Assembly (NCBI GenBank): GCA_024867545.1
Contig: JANFNE010000005.1
Coordinates: 310,001-374,000, forward strand
Source: Phytopythium helicoides
Taxonomy: Eukaryota > Oomycota > Peronosporomycetes > Pythiales > Pythiaceae
DNA: 64,000 bases
Direction: 5' to 3'
The notes beneath the pieces are model-generated. The model searched no databases and had not been told where the DNA came from. It saw nothing but the letters and a program-made list of their open reading frames with translations. Positions 45,277 through 56,419 of this stretch are shown in pieces. Both the position numbers and the translations under genes were made by a program. Every line of letters begins with the position of its first letter. Position 1 is the first letter of the stretch.

Positions 45277-46893
45277 TTATCTTACGACGACGGCTCGGTC
45301 AGTCCGATCGATGCTGTGGTGCTGAGGGTTACTGCTGTTCCCTTCTTCTGCTGCAGGAGCGGACAAAGATACTGCTCGCTTTAGCGCTGGCTTTGTTGAT
45401 TCCAACACTCGCGGTTCTGGGGACTCCGTTGGCTGCGTGCTATGACGACGCTCAAGCTTTTTTCGTCCACCCTGGTCAGTTAATGTATCTGGGTTTGTTC
45501 TGACACACAAACTGAGGCGGCGGTGCTGGGTTGAGGCTGACGCTGGTGGGAAAATACCAGTGTCACCCTTTGCCATTGCAGCAGGGGCTACTGGGGCCGA
45601 GCTCCCGTCCAAGAAGTTTTGAAAGCGCTCTTTCTTCCAGAACTTTTCAAAATGTCCCCGAAAGTGACGCGTCACCTGAAGATAGCAAACTTGTCAGAAA
45701 CACACTCGGCAGATAGTGCCTAAAAAGCTCGTACATCAAGCCGGTCAGACTTGAGAAACTCCGAGATCTGCAAGCTGCGGGGTGAATTTGATGCGGAAGA
45801 GAGCCACATGAGCTGAAATATAGCCCTGCCCAGCACAAAAAGTCAACTATTCAGCGAACTCATATCTCTGTCCGAGAGTGAAGTGGTATGCGCACGAACT
45901 TGAGATGGTGATCAGAGCCTGCAGCAGGCGCACGGTCGTGACCAGTTTTCTTTGCGAGGCGGACAACCATCTCGCAAAAGCTCTCGTAGGTAAGGACGCG
46001 GTTGTACTCGGTGCTTGGGGATTTCGGCAGGCTATCGATATAAATGGTTGCGAACTCGGTTGTGGTGAGCACTCCGTGGGAAATGATGCCGTACTTTCTT
46101 CCCCATGCAACACATTCACCATAGCCCATATGTGGAGGACAGCTCGCGGCAGCTTTTACATCGCTTTTCTCCAGCTTTCCGTGGGTTTTGGCGGCGTAGA
46201 ATGCGAAGATCTGACAACGTCGCTCATGGGTTAGTGTTGTGAATGTGCCGTGAGCAAAATAATACTTTTCCAACCTTGCTCAATGGGTCGTCAAAGTAGG
46301 CTAGAAGTTGTTTACACGCCTGTAGATCCTTTGCGACTGAAACACGAGGCCTGCATGACAATTACAAACATGAGCTTGAGCTTGAGGTGAATCGGTACTA
46401 AGTTCGGATGTTAACCTCCGCTTCTTCTGCTTCTCCAAGCACGTTCGCACTAATGAGTCGTAGGCCCTGCCTGCATCTTGATCCCCGGCCTATATTATAC
46501 GTGAAACTTAGCTTGGACTGCGTCTTGCTGCGGCATAATCAATAACCATCTCACCATTTTTGCAAAGTTCATGAGCAGCGCTAGAAAAGCGGGAAAGTCT
46601 AGCTTTTTGCCGCCAGCGTCGCGATCGCTCGGGTGGCTCTTGAGAAACGACTCGCAGATGATGGACACCTCTTTCTCGACCATCTTGGCCTCGTCCGATT
46701 CGGAGCCGTCAATGACGCCGCAGTCCTGCAGCAACCGCACGACGTTGGCCGTGCGCATGCGCGTCGGGTCCTCGCACGACAGCTGCAGCGCGTAGCTCGC
46801 GAAGATGTCCCACAGCCGCTCCCGCTGCGACCGCTTCCTCGCCTCAAGCAAGTTCGCATCAAACGGCGACGCGAACTTGGCGGCGTCGCCCAT
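45277..46893 (-). CDS. EF-hand-like protein, multi-exon
   Basis: Unknown function. Exon 1 (46555-46893, start ATG 46893) encodes an EF-hand-pair-like helical domain: RERLWDIFASYALQLS, MRTANVVRLLQDCGVID and KLDFPAFLALLMNFAKM; canonical Ca-binding loops are not obvious. Further exons on the minus strand: a short one near 46430-46470, one near 46275-46340 (KDLQACKQLLAYFDDPLSK), one from about 46215 to 45930 (AFYAAKTHGKLEKSD ... LTYESFCEMVVRLAKK), a short one near 45740-45820 (SEFLKSDRLD) and the last from about 45670 to 45277 (RHFRGHFEKFWKKERFQNFL, then a Pro/Ser-rich tail). Splice phases between the small exons are not all resolved; at least one base error is likely near 45940. Convergent with RPA1 (91 bp apart). 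Confidence 0.55.
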
Positions 46894-47044
46894 GTCACCC
46901 ACGCGTGCAAACGCAAAGTCTCTGCTGAAATAGCCTCGTTGTCATGCATATTTGTAGTTCGCAGCCTCGTCTCCTCTCATTTTTGAAAGAAAAAAAGTGT
47001 CCGCGTACTTTTTGACCCGAGCACCTCGGCCCCCGTGCGTACAA

Positions 47045-48309
47045 ATGGAGGCGCGCGCGACTCCGTCGGCCGCCGCGGCGCCCGATGCGGCGCTGATGGT
47101 GGGCGCGCTGGAGGCGTCGGCGTTCGGCGCGGAGCTGGGCGCCATGGGGCGCAAGCGCGTGCTGGAGGGCGACGAGTACGACGAGGAGGAGGAGGACGAG
47201 GCCGGCGAGTTCCTGCAGGGCCGCGAGGGCAAGGCGCGCGCGGCCAAGCGCAGCCGGCGCCACCACTGGCAGCACAAGTACGAGGCCGAGTTCGGGCTGC
47301 TGGCCATCGAGAGGGACGCCGTGTCGGGCGACGTGACGCTCGCCATGTGCGGCTTTTGCAAGGCCTTCGGCCGAGAGGGAAAGTACGAGCAGCTCGTGCA
47401 GGCGGACGCGGACGCGGGCAACGAGACCAAGAAGCGCAGGCGGCGCTCGCTCACCACCACCAAGTTCTTCCGCGCATTCCGCGTCGACAACATCCGTAGC
47501 CACCTGCAGGGCGCCCACCCGAGGCGCTGGGCAGAGTACGAGATGCTGCCAAAGCAGGACGCCGTGCGCGCAAGGTACCTGCAGATGCAGGGCGACTTCC
47601 ACCAGTACGACAACCTCGCCATGGTCGACGACGTCGTGCTAGGAGGGTCCGCGCTCAACGCCGAGTCCGACATTGCCTACGCGCAGGCGCAGGCTAACGC
47701 GCTCGCGCAGGGGGCGCTCGCAGACCCGCACCACGCTACCGCAACGGCGGGACACGCCGCGGCGACGGCAGTAGCCATGGCAGCAGCCTCCGCAGCCGGA
47801 TCAACTCCTCTCGGCAACTCCAATACCTCAACAGGAACTGTGTCGTCGACCTCACTGGTACGTGACCACCACGAGATGTGATACAATCAGCCAGGCACGA
47901 GACCTGACATGTTTCGAATGCTTGGGGCTCCAATTCTTGGACATAGGTTTACAGCGGTACGATGAGCGCGGACGAGCATCCATATTTGCGGAAGAGGAAT
48001 AATCGATTGGTCGCTGCAGGTCCGCGCACGACTTTCGACTATGAGAAGCATCTCACAGAGCAGCTCGCGCTTGACCGTGAGCGCCTCGACTTTGAAAAGG
48101 CAAAATTCAAAAAAGAGGTCGAGCTTCGCGAGCGCGAGCTGGAACTGCAACAAAAACGCATGGAGCAGGACGCGCTTCTGCATGAAAAACTGGTGCAGTC
48201 TGCGCGCCAGAATGCCGAGACCGAAGGAGCCAAGTTTTTTCGCCTCGCCGAAGTGCTGCGGGAGGCTATTTCATCTGCGCACGCGAACCCTGGGGCGTCT
48301 GTTGTCTAA
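47045..48309 (+). CDS. BED-like zinc-finger protein with coiled-coil C-terminus
   Basis: 391 residues in two exons (47045-47857 and 47947-48309); the intron 47858-47946 (89 nt, GTACGT...CATAG) gives an in-frame junction SL-VYSGTMSADEHPYL. Acidic N-terminus (DEYDEEEEDEAGEF), a basic patch (KRSRRHHWQHKYEAEF), then a Cys2His2-type site MCGFCKAFG...FRVDNIRSHLQGAHPRRW like BED fingers that bind DNA in chromatin proteins and transposase-derived genes. Ala-rich linker, then a charged coiled coil (LALDRERLDFEKAKFKKEVE). Head-to-head with the EF-hand gene (151 bp). A domesticated transposon origin is possible but not shown. Confidence 0.7.
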
Positions 48310-48447
48310 TTGGCACCGTTTTCTCCAAGATCTCCCTGGTTCATTCGCGTCCTACAAGATGTTAGTCCATATATCATCAAACATGAGTGTTGATCCATAC
48401 AGCTTCTCTCGTGGACGAAATACCTTTCGATTATCAAAACCCTCTAC

Positions 48448-51400
48448 TCATCTGGCTTCTACGTCTCCAGATCCAGTATCGGCTACGCCTACCTCACTCA
48501 CCTCAGGCTCAACAACCACCTCCATGAGCTTCAGCTCTTTCTGAAATGTGGTGAGTCGCAGGTGTTCAGGAAGAGATTCTTGCAGAAGTGCCGCATAGTC
48601 AAGCTCGGGGACGACAATCTCAGCCTTGGCTTGGTTGCTTTCTTCTGGTGTAGAGGTTGCAGAAACAGAAATGTCGAAGTTGTTGTCCTTGTCTTCGTGG
48701 CCATATTCGGAGCCGACAGCCAGCGGCTCCACATCGCTTTTGGCTCCAATTTTGTCCTCAACATGGGGTGAAACTAGCTCCACGGCCTCTTGAAGCGGCG
48801 AGCCGACTTCCGCGATAGTCTCGGTGTCATCTGAGCTCCCCATTTCGACAACTAGCGTCTCCATTTCTTCGGCATTAACTAAGCCGTCATCGTTAGCTTC
48901 AAGATGTTGCACGTCAAGTGATGCCACTTGTTTGACCTCTTCAACCAACACCGTGTCAACCTCCTCCACGCCTTCCTCGGGATCAATAGCAACCTCTGAT
49001 TCGATAATTAACGGTTCGACTTCGACTTCTGAGACTGGTGCTTCATCTTTTTCGTCGGTATCAAGCTGATTCAAGTCGAGCGAGGATAACTCCACGATTG
49101 GCCCGAGGGCTACCTCATTGTCGCCTTTGTTTTGCTGGACATCCACAGTGGTATCTGACTCGATAGCCAACAGTTCCATTACGTTGCTGTGTTCAGTAGT
49201 TTGATCGTTGGAATCGTTCTGGTCCTCGTCTGTTGAGGATAGCTCCCATTTTTCTTGAAGCGGTCCACTGTCGTGTTCATCATCAGCCAGAATAATTAAC
49301 TCGATTTTTGTTTTTTCGCCCTCGCCACTAGTTTCCCCATCAACATCAGGTTGCTCAAAGTCCTCCACAGGCAGATCTAAGACTGGATCAGCTTGCACAT
49401 CACTATCTTCCTCTTCCACAAACACGGCGTCCTTAAGCTCTGGCACTGTCTCTTGAAGCTGGTCAATCACAACAGCGTTTCCATCTTCTCCAATCGTGTC
49501 TGAGGATTCCACCTCAGAAGTGAGACTAGCGACCACAACGCTTTCGTCCACTGCATCCACGTCTACAATGCTGATAATTTCGACGTCCAGCGCCCAGTCA
49601 GTGCTTTTTTCAATACCCACTTGCTGTGAGCCCTCGATGGATTGATCGCCAGCCTTGTCCGGAAGTGTCCCATCAAGCCCGGTATTATCGGTTACTGCAT
49701 CACCAATTGGTGCTTCGGCAATTACGGTGTCCTTCAACAGTGATTCGTTGTTCCCATCATCAAAAGTACTAAGCTCGCTGGGCTGAGAACTGCTGGTATT
49801 TCCCTGAAGCACGTCTTGATTTTCATAGGAAGTAGATGAATCTGTTAGCGGCAATGCTTCATAGTGATCGTCTTCAAGAGCATCCAATTCTTGCTCGCCG
49901 ATTACTTTTGATATTGCCGCCGTGTTATCTTGTTTAGTAGTACTGGACTTGTCGGCTGCTTTGTCATTTTCGTTGGGCTCAACCGTTGGGTTCACATCCT
50001 TCGCAACTCTCTCAACTTCGATTATTGTGTTGTCGTCGAGTGACGGTTCTTCAGAGGTAGCCTGATATATTGAGAGATCAGAGTCGTGTTGGTTGTGTTC
50101 TTCATCTTCAAACGTAAGTGTGACATCAGGCGAGACCACTTCAGAGTTATCGTATTGATCAGTCGAGACATTTGCCTCATTGAGGGTGTCTGAATGCCCA
50201 CCACTTACGACCTCACCTTGGTCAATTGACGTGCTATCTTCTCGCACATTTAACTCCACTTCAACCACCGGCTGGTTGCTCTTAGCTCTCGGCACCTCCA
50301 TTTCATTCGCTTCTTCCCTGAGAAGATCGAGTGAATTACTCTTCACCGCTTCTGTCATATCGCTGGATCCAACCGCTTCGGTCGAGTGCTCGTCCAACTC
50401 GCTGCTATTACCAACTAGTATCACAGAACCAGTCATTGAATCAGTAATCGAGCTAGCCACACCAACGAATGAGTTATTCGATATGGTAGCGTCAGCTCTC
50501 CGCAACTCACCTTTCGAGCTTGGCTGCGTCAGCTCAATGCCTAGTCCAGGCTTGTGATTGCCTGTGTCTGCGAAGGAGTCAGACTCACCCTCATCGCTGG
50601 CTGCAGAAGCATCGGGAGCTACCAGTGCACTTGACGCAGTTTCTTTGGTAGACGCGTGCACGGCTTGCTGCTGGATCTTGGACCAACCAGGGATGCTCTG
50701 CTTGTCCTTAACGCGCACGCGGACGCTCGGGAAGCATACATACTCCTGGGCTTTGAGCGGATTCGGTGGATCACGGTAACATGGGATGAAGTGGTCGATT
50801 GTTTTGAATGTAACGTGAGCAACACCCATGTCGAAGACAGACGCGAACTGCTTTTCGCAGGTAGCAATCTCGGCAGTGGTTGCGCAACCCCAGTACGATA
50901 CCCATGCAACACTTCCTCCTGGCTTGAGGTTTTGGCCATCCAGTGCAATCTGCAAAATGACGCGTCTGGGATTAGATTTTGGTGCAATAGTCGGAAATCA
51001 ATTAGCCATAGTTTCACTCACCGTGATTTCTTCATCAATCATGGCATAGCTAGGGTCGACGCGGTCGATTGAAGGCGATGGGTAAGTTGCATCATATAAT
51101 CGTGAGGGTGCGTCCAGGAAGTAAGCAAGCGTCATGGCGGCCATAGCGTAGCGTCCCCATCTTCGGTGGCTTTGGAGGATGAGCCACACCGTCGCGGTAA
51201 CAAACAGTGCGTCAACCGCGACTCCAGTGCAGAGCTCGCGTGCCAGCGGGATGTCAAATTCCGTCAAGCCTGACTGGCATGTGTGGCTTGAGTCGAGGAG
51301 ATGTGCAAGCCGGACGTCGAGGCGGGTGACCACATTGTCCATGTTCAGCTCGGGCAAATCGCGGCAGATGGCCCAGTAGAGCAGCAGCAGCCCGTAGAAC

Positions 51401-52012
51401 ACCGCGAGCAGGTTGGTCGCGGATCGACCCAGTAGGTGTCCCAGACCGCTGCACCGCATCGGCCAGAACCTGCGGTCCGTCATCCATACCGTCAGCAACC
51501 GCTCGAAGAAGAACCCGTCCGATTCACGCACCCAATCCCCTTGCGGCGCAGGAACGGGTAAAGCAGCAGCAGCAGCGGCGACAAGCCCACTGCTAGCAGC
51601 GACCAGCTCAGCGAGGTTAGGAATCCGCACGGGTTCTTGGTGAGCTGCGCCATGCGCATCCGCTCCTTCTGCACGTAGTAGCGGCGCGTCTCGGGCTGTC
51701 GTGGAGCAGCGTCAGTCCCTGTCGCCTCCGCACGGGCAGTAGCGCAGCACGTACGTCTGCCTCATCGTGGTCGTCGTCTGGGTGCGCGTCCACGTACTCG
51801 TCGAGGAACGAGGCCCATGTGGGCCGCCGCTTGAGGTTCTCGAGCCGCTCCTCAATGTACTCGGGCGAGCGGAAGCCGTGCGGAGGCGGCGCGTCCTCGC
51901 CGCTCGCAGCCGCGGCCGCCGGCGCGTCGCCCTCGTCCGCAACCAGCAGCGCGTCGCCCTCTGCCTCGTCTGGCGCACGCAGGCGGCGGCGCGACTCGCT
52001 CTTGACCCACAT
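48448..52012 (-). CDS. Multi-pass membrane protein with very long acidic tail
   Basis: Unknown function. Start ATG 52012 (MWVKSESRRRLRAPDE). An acidic head of about 100 residues is followed by hydrophobic spans (SLSWSLLAVGLSPLLLLLYP, ATNLLAVFYGLLLLYWA, VAVDALFVTATVWLI, AMAAMTLAYFLDA). After the intron 50950-51021 (72 nt; junction EEIT-IALDGQ) the last exon 48448-50949 encodes a Cys-containing segment (VSYWGCATTAEIATC, IPCYRDPPNPLKAQEYVCFP) and then about 700 residues rich in Asp, Glu, Ser and Val with degenerate repeats. Two frame breaks near 51690 and 51530 must be bridged. Low-complexity composition precludes an assignment. Head-to-head with the Tim22-like gene, 97 bp apart. Confidence 0.6.
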
Positions 52013-52109
52013 GATCTCTGATCTCGCGGGGGAAGGTTGCCGCCGGTGGCGCCGTTGGAGCCACCCTTAGAAATCGATAATCGGCCTTTCCGACGAGCAG
52101 GCACGCAGC

Positions 52110-52827
52110 ATGGAGGAGACCCAGCCGCCGGTGGCGCAGCTGGCGCTCGCGCGCGCGCTGAGGTTCGCCGAGGAGTCACGCGAGTCCTGCTGGAAGCGCT
52201 CGGTGGTCGCCAGTGTGGCGGGCGTCGGCATGGGCGTGGGCCTCGGCACCTTCCTCGGCACGTTCGAGGGCGCGCACGGCGAGCTGGTGGGCGACTCGAT
52301 GCGCGAGCAGGTGCGCTGACTGGCGGGGACGAGCGGGTCTGCGCGCCGACTGACGCTCTCGCGCGCGTGCTCGCAGCTCTACAACGGCTTCCGCAAGTCC
52401 TTCCGCGCGGGCTACGTGCGCAGCGTCTACTTCGCCAAGGCGAGCTCCCGGTCTTTTGCCCATCGTGCCGTGGTTGTTGGCACTCCGGCTGACGTGACGA
52501 CCATGGTAGGAGTTCGGCATGGTCGGATGCATATTCGCGGGCGTCGAGTGCCTCGTGGAGCGAGAGAGAGCCACCAAGGACACACTCAACTCGATCATCG
52601 CCGGCGGAGTCACTGGCGGCGTGCTCGGTGCCTGGGCCGCGCGCCAGATGGGTCCCAAGGGTGCGCTCGCTCGCTCAGCAGGATGCTTTTTAGATGGCTC
52701 GTAGATGGCTCGCTAACTCTTTGTGCTGCGATCGGTAGTGCTGCTGACCAACACGGCCAAGGGTGCCGCAGGGTTCGCCGTCATGGCCGTCGTGTTCGAG
52801 AAGGCCATCGAGCACTTCACCGAGTAG
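52110..52827 (+). CDS. Tim17/Tim22/Tim23-family protein, Tim22-like
   Basis: 167-residue inner-membrane translocase-type protein. Four exons: 52110-52310, 52377-52439, 52510-52660, 52739-52827, with introns of 66, 70, 78 nt; the second begins GC and ends AG. Hydrophobic glycine-rich first span [23 protein letters not shown], loop with [11 protein letters not shown], then [20 protein letters not shown] as in Tim22 (FAIVGALFSGTECVIE type), [20 protein letters not shown], and last span [15 protein letters not shown]. Tim22 inserts carrier proteins into the mitochondrial inner membrane. All exon phases agree, so the model is solid. The closely related plant/protist OEP16- or PRAT-type proteins are an alternative. 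Confidence 0.85.
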
Positions 52828-52897
52828 ACGTGCAATAATAGAGCTAGAGCTTGGTATCCAGACGTCCCTTCCTCATTGCCACGAAGCAGACAACACC

Positions 52898-54276
52898 ATG
52901 GTAAGGTTGACCACACGCTTGCCATTTCGTCGCGTGCGCTTGATGAATGGGTCATCCAGAACTATGTAGGTGAATACAAGGACAGACTGCGCCATGGTCG
53001 TGGGTCGTGTGTGTTTCCAGGCGGATTTCGTTACGAGGGCGAATGGTGCAAGGGGAAGATGCACGGCAGAGGCCTCTTCACGCTCCCCAGTGGGGCCACG
53101 TACGAAGGTGAATTCGTCGACGGCGAGATGGACGGTGTCGGGCTCAAACGCTGGCCGAACGGGTCAACCTATAGTGGCTCGTTCCGCCACGGTGAAATGC
53201 ACGGTGAAGGGGTCTTTTTGTCGCGAAGTGGCGAGAAGTACGAGGGAGAATGGCGCGACAACCAACGTTGTGGGATCGGAGAGCAGCAGCAAGCAAGTCA
53301 AGGCGTTTACAAGGGCCAATTCCTCGCTAACAAAGAGCATGGGCGTGGAACGATGACGTACGCACAAACAGGTGCTATCTATGAAGGTGATTGGCACTCA
53401 GGGGTCAGGGAAGGGCGAGGGATTCTACGAGCCCAGTCTGGAAGAGTTATCTACGACGGAGAGTGGACCAATGATATGAGGCACGGCCAAGGCACGGGTG
53501 TAGTCGATCCCGACCTTCCGGAAAGCACCATCGAGTACAGCGGAAAATGGGAGGCAGACCGTCCAGAGTGTAAGTGATGCGTCATGTGGTTCGTGATTAG
53601 CTCGGGAGTTCTAATAGTCCTATTCTTTATCAACACAGACCAAACTTCCAAGCTGATTGTGATGTTGGTCGCCGAGGGCACTGAGGAAACCAGAGAGGCG
53701 CCGGCGAGCGTCATGATTGACCGCAAAAAGTTGCCTCCTCTCGCAATCGTTTGCGGCAGTGCTCAAGAGACAGCCAACTGTCAGTCAGTTCGCGTGGAAG
53801 GGGAGAATGGACGCCGCGTTGCTCTTCGGATATACGAATGCCAGACCCCGCAGCTCACGTCCGACGTCAATATCGAATCGACAAACCCCAGTGTTTGTGG
53901 GGACGAGATACCCCCATCCAATCAGTGGTACTTCGTCTTGCCAACCGAGCCAATTGATAACGAGCCTCCTGAAGGCTCCAAGAGAGGAGAAGATCGTTCT
54001 CCTGCTGTGGAGAGTGTTGACATTGCCACAACGGATGAAAGCGCACTACCCAAGCAAGAGGAAGAGCGTCGTGTTGATCGAATCGAGGGGGAGTGCAAGG
54101 ATGGCATCGCGATTTTTCACGACCTAACGTTACCAGCCGCCACATTACCTGGGAACTATCAACTCGTTTGCGAAAGCTTGGCTGCGGATAACTTGAGCCC
54201 TGTGAGCCTTTCTGTAGTGATCGTAAACGAAATTCCTGCCCTTACGAACCATACGTCAACCAAAGGAGGCAAATGA
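52898..54276 (+). CDS. MORN-repeat protein
   Basis: 416 residues from exons 52898-52900 (ATG only), 52960-53569, 53639-54276. The first intron 52901-52959 starts GTAAGG directly after the ATG and ends CCAG, giving MNYVGEYKDRL. Eight to nine MORN repeats (YEGEWxxGxxHGRGxxxxxxG type) fill the first 210 residues: HGRGSCVFPGG, YEGEWCKGKMHGRG, YEGEFVDGEMDGVG, YEGDWHSGVREGRG and so on. The C-terminal part after the second intron (53570-53638) is an unrecognised acidic/beta domain (IVCGSAQETANCQSVRVEGE). MORN proteins link membranes or the axoneme (as in RSPH1) and other partners; role here unknown. Confidence 0.85.
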
Positions 54277-54322
54277 GACGGGTATTCGGTGTTACAAACG
54301 AGATGCCTAAGCAGTGAGACAG

Positions 54323-56129
54323 CTAGCTGGACTTTATGGTGTAAGGAAGCTCATGAATATAAGGTTCTCCGTCTCGAACATCCTCCGACCCATCGTCTCC
54401 ACGGAGAAGTCGTGTGCAGCGAAGGATAACGACCTGCTTTGCTGGAATCGCTGGAGTCGGCTTTGATTTTGAGGTCGCCTCCATGTCACTGGTCCTTCCT
54501 CTCTTTCCACGAGAGCCTGCACTAGCCGGAATGGCTCCTGGGCGACTGTTGGTCAACCTGGTTTCGTTTGCTTTGACTGCTAGTTGGTTGGTGTTGTGCA
54601 CTGGAGCTGGCGTCTCTGGTGCGTTGCTTAATGGCGAGTACTTCATTGCAACTACGATCATTCCTTTCTGTGATGACAGAATAAAGTCAGAACCTCATCT
54701 GTCAATGCAATAGCGATTGAAAGATGCCCACCGCGGAGATTCGGAAGCAAGCCGAAGCATTATTGTCACATCCTTGGTCACCGTTTCCAACTGCAGTTGG
54801 CGCAGGCTTCGTTACGACTTCGATCTGACCGGATGGATCTCGAATCTCGACCAAGAATGCATTTGTCGTCGTGTTCTGAAGAAAGACGTTCGTTGGGAGA
54901 ACTTGCGCCATGTCCTGCTTACAATAGCAGTGCATTAGGAAATGGATAATAGCACCAATTCAGAGTGTACGCACTGCCAGCGCCTGTTTGAATACGACTT
55001 CGTCTGGTGCAACAAGGATCGGTCCGGGTCTCTCTGGACTCTCTTCGATCTTGGCTGGTGCTGGCGGAGATGCGTCACCACCATCCACCAGCAAGCTAAA
55101 GCCAAATGTTCCCTCGGCTGTGTGGCGTTTTCTGTCGGGAGAGTGCTTGCCTGACTCGCTCTCGGGGGTATGCAAAGGAAACTTTGTCGAGTACCAGTCT
55201 GGAAGTTCTCCTTTTGCTCGCTTGAACTCTATAACCTCCTGGGCATCCTTCGAAAACCCATCCAAATGCTGAGCTACCTCCACCCAGTTGTCGCTTTCGA
55301 TCGGGAGGTTCATCATCTGCCAAGCTTCCGCGTCAGTTCATTCACGCAGCAAATATGCACCAGAACAGTGCACTCACCCGCCACTCGACTTTTTCAGATG
55401 AATGAATGTCGTGGCTGAAAGGGAACCCAACATATACTTTTACAACGGAGTGATAGACTTTTCCGAACTCTCGGCTGTAGTCTTGTACAAGCTCGCTAAG
55501 CGAGTGAAATTTGAGCTCTTTGTACATCAGACCGTCAACGCGGCTGAGTCCCAGTGCTCCCCACTTGGTCTGCAGTACATGTTGGTGGCGCACTGCGAGG
55601 ATGATATGGCGATGTACTGTGTCCCCTGTCATCGTCTTGAAGCTTACCGGGAACCGGTCAATTTCAGGCAGCCCTGCACTCAGATACGCCCCAAGAAAGA
55701 CAGCCTCGAGACACTGAATTGGAAGCACTTCCTTGAGCATGTCTTTTGCGGTCGATACGATGCTTTTGAAGCTCCGGTTTTTGTTCACATCGAAGTATAA
55801 TGTACCCGTGTAGTTGTATCTGATGTTCGATGCAAAAGGCGGATCTGGCGTCAAGATATAGGCGTCAAACCAAGAAAAAAAAATGACTTACTCGAGTGCA
55901 CAAATCACCGCTTGAATGCCTTGGAGCCTGGATTTCATCGAGGTTTTCGAGGATGTCGGCGGCAACCTTGGATCAGGAGGCTTTATTCGGCAGCGCGAAT
56001 AGAATGAGAAACGAGAAGTCAGCAGCAGTGCGGGAATTCAAGTACCGTTGGTAGCGTTGCCATTCCCTTGACTTTCTCCCATGCTGCCTGCAGCTCCTCA
56101 CTCGTCACTGCCAGTGTCCGCGAGGACAT
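54323..56129 (-). CDS. Vasohibin-type tubulin tyrosine carboxypeptidase
   Basis: 494 residues, six exons, all phases consistent: 56046-56129, 55892-55980, 55378-55819, 54975-55316, 54732-54914, 54323-54667; introns 60-72 nt. The core matches vasohibins, transglutaminase-like cysteine proteases that remove the C-terminal tyrosine of alpha-tubulin: ALEYNYTGTLYF, then LPIQCLEAVFLGAYLSAGLP with the catalytic Cys, IDRFPVSFKTM, RHIILAV with the catalytic His, WGALGLSRVDGLMYK with the Ser, and SHDIHSSEKVEW. The triad is intact. Human VASH1 is 365 residues; here a C-terminal extension of about 215 residues (LVEIRDPSGQIEVV, Ser/Lys/Pro-rich end) is added. No SVBP-like partner gene is seen in the window. 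No frame break. Confidence 0.92.
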
Positions 56130-56419
56130 CTTGGCTAGCCCGGCACGCGTTTGCTCGGCTCAAATGCAGCACAACCGAGACTGGCTGATTGTGAGCCTCT
56201 TCTAACCTTGGTGACGTTCTCAACTTTTGCTGGACTTGTCTATATATAAAAAGAAATTTTCACATTACTTACAGGCAAGTGGCAAAGCACGTTGTTCGAA
56301 TCCTATAAACACGAATAAACAGCCCAAATGCAGCTTGCAACCCAGAAAGCGAAATTCAGCCTTGATAACACACACTCGAGGCAAGAACTCCGCACTCAAC
56401 AAAAAAAAAAAAATAATAG

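Noticed and set aside
47045..48309. BED-like protein as an active transposon
   Set aside because: No transposase catalytic domain, terminal repeats or target duplication are visible around it.
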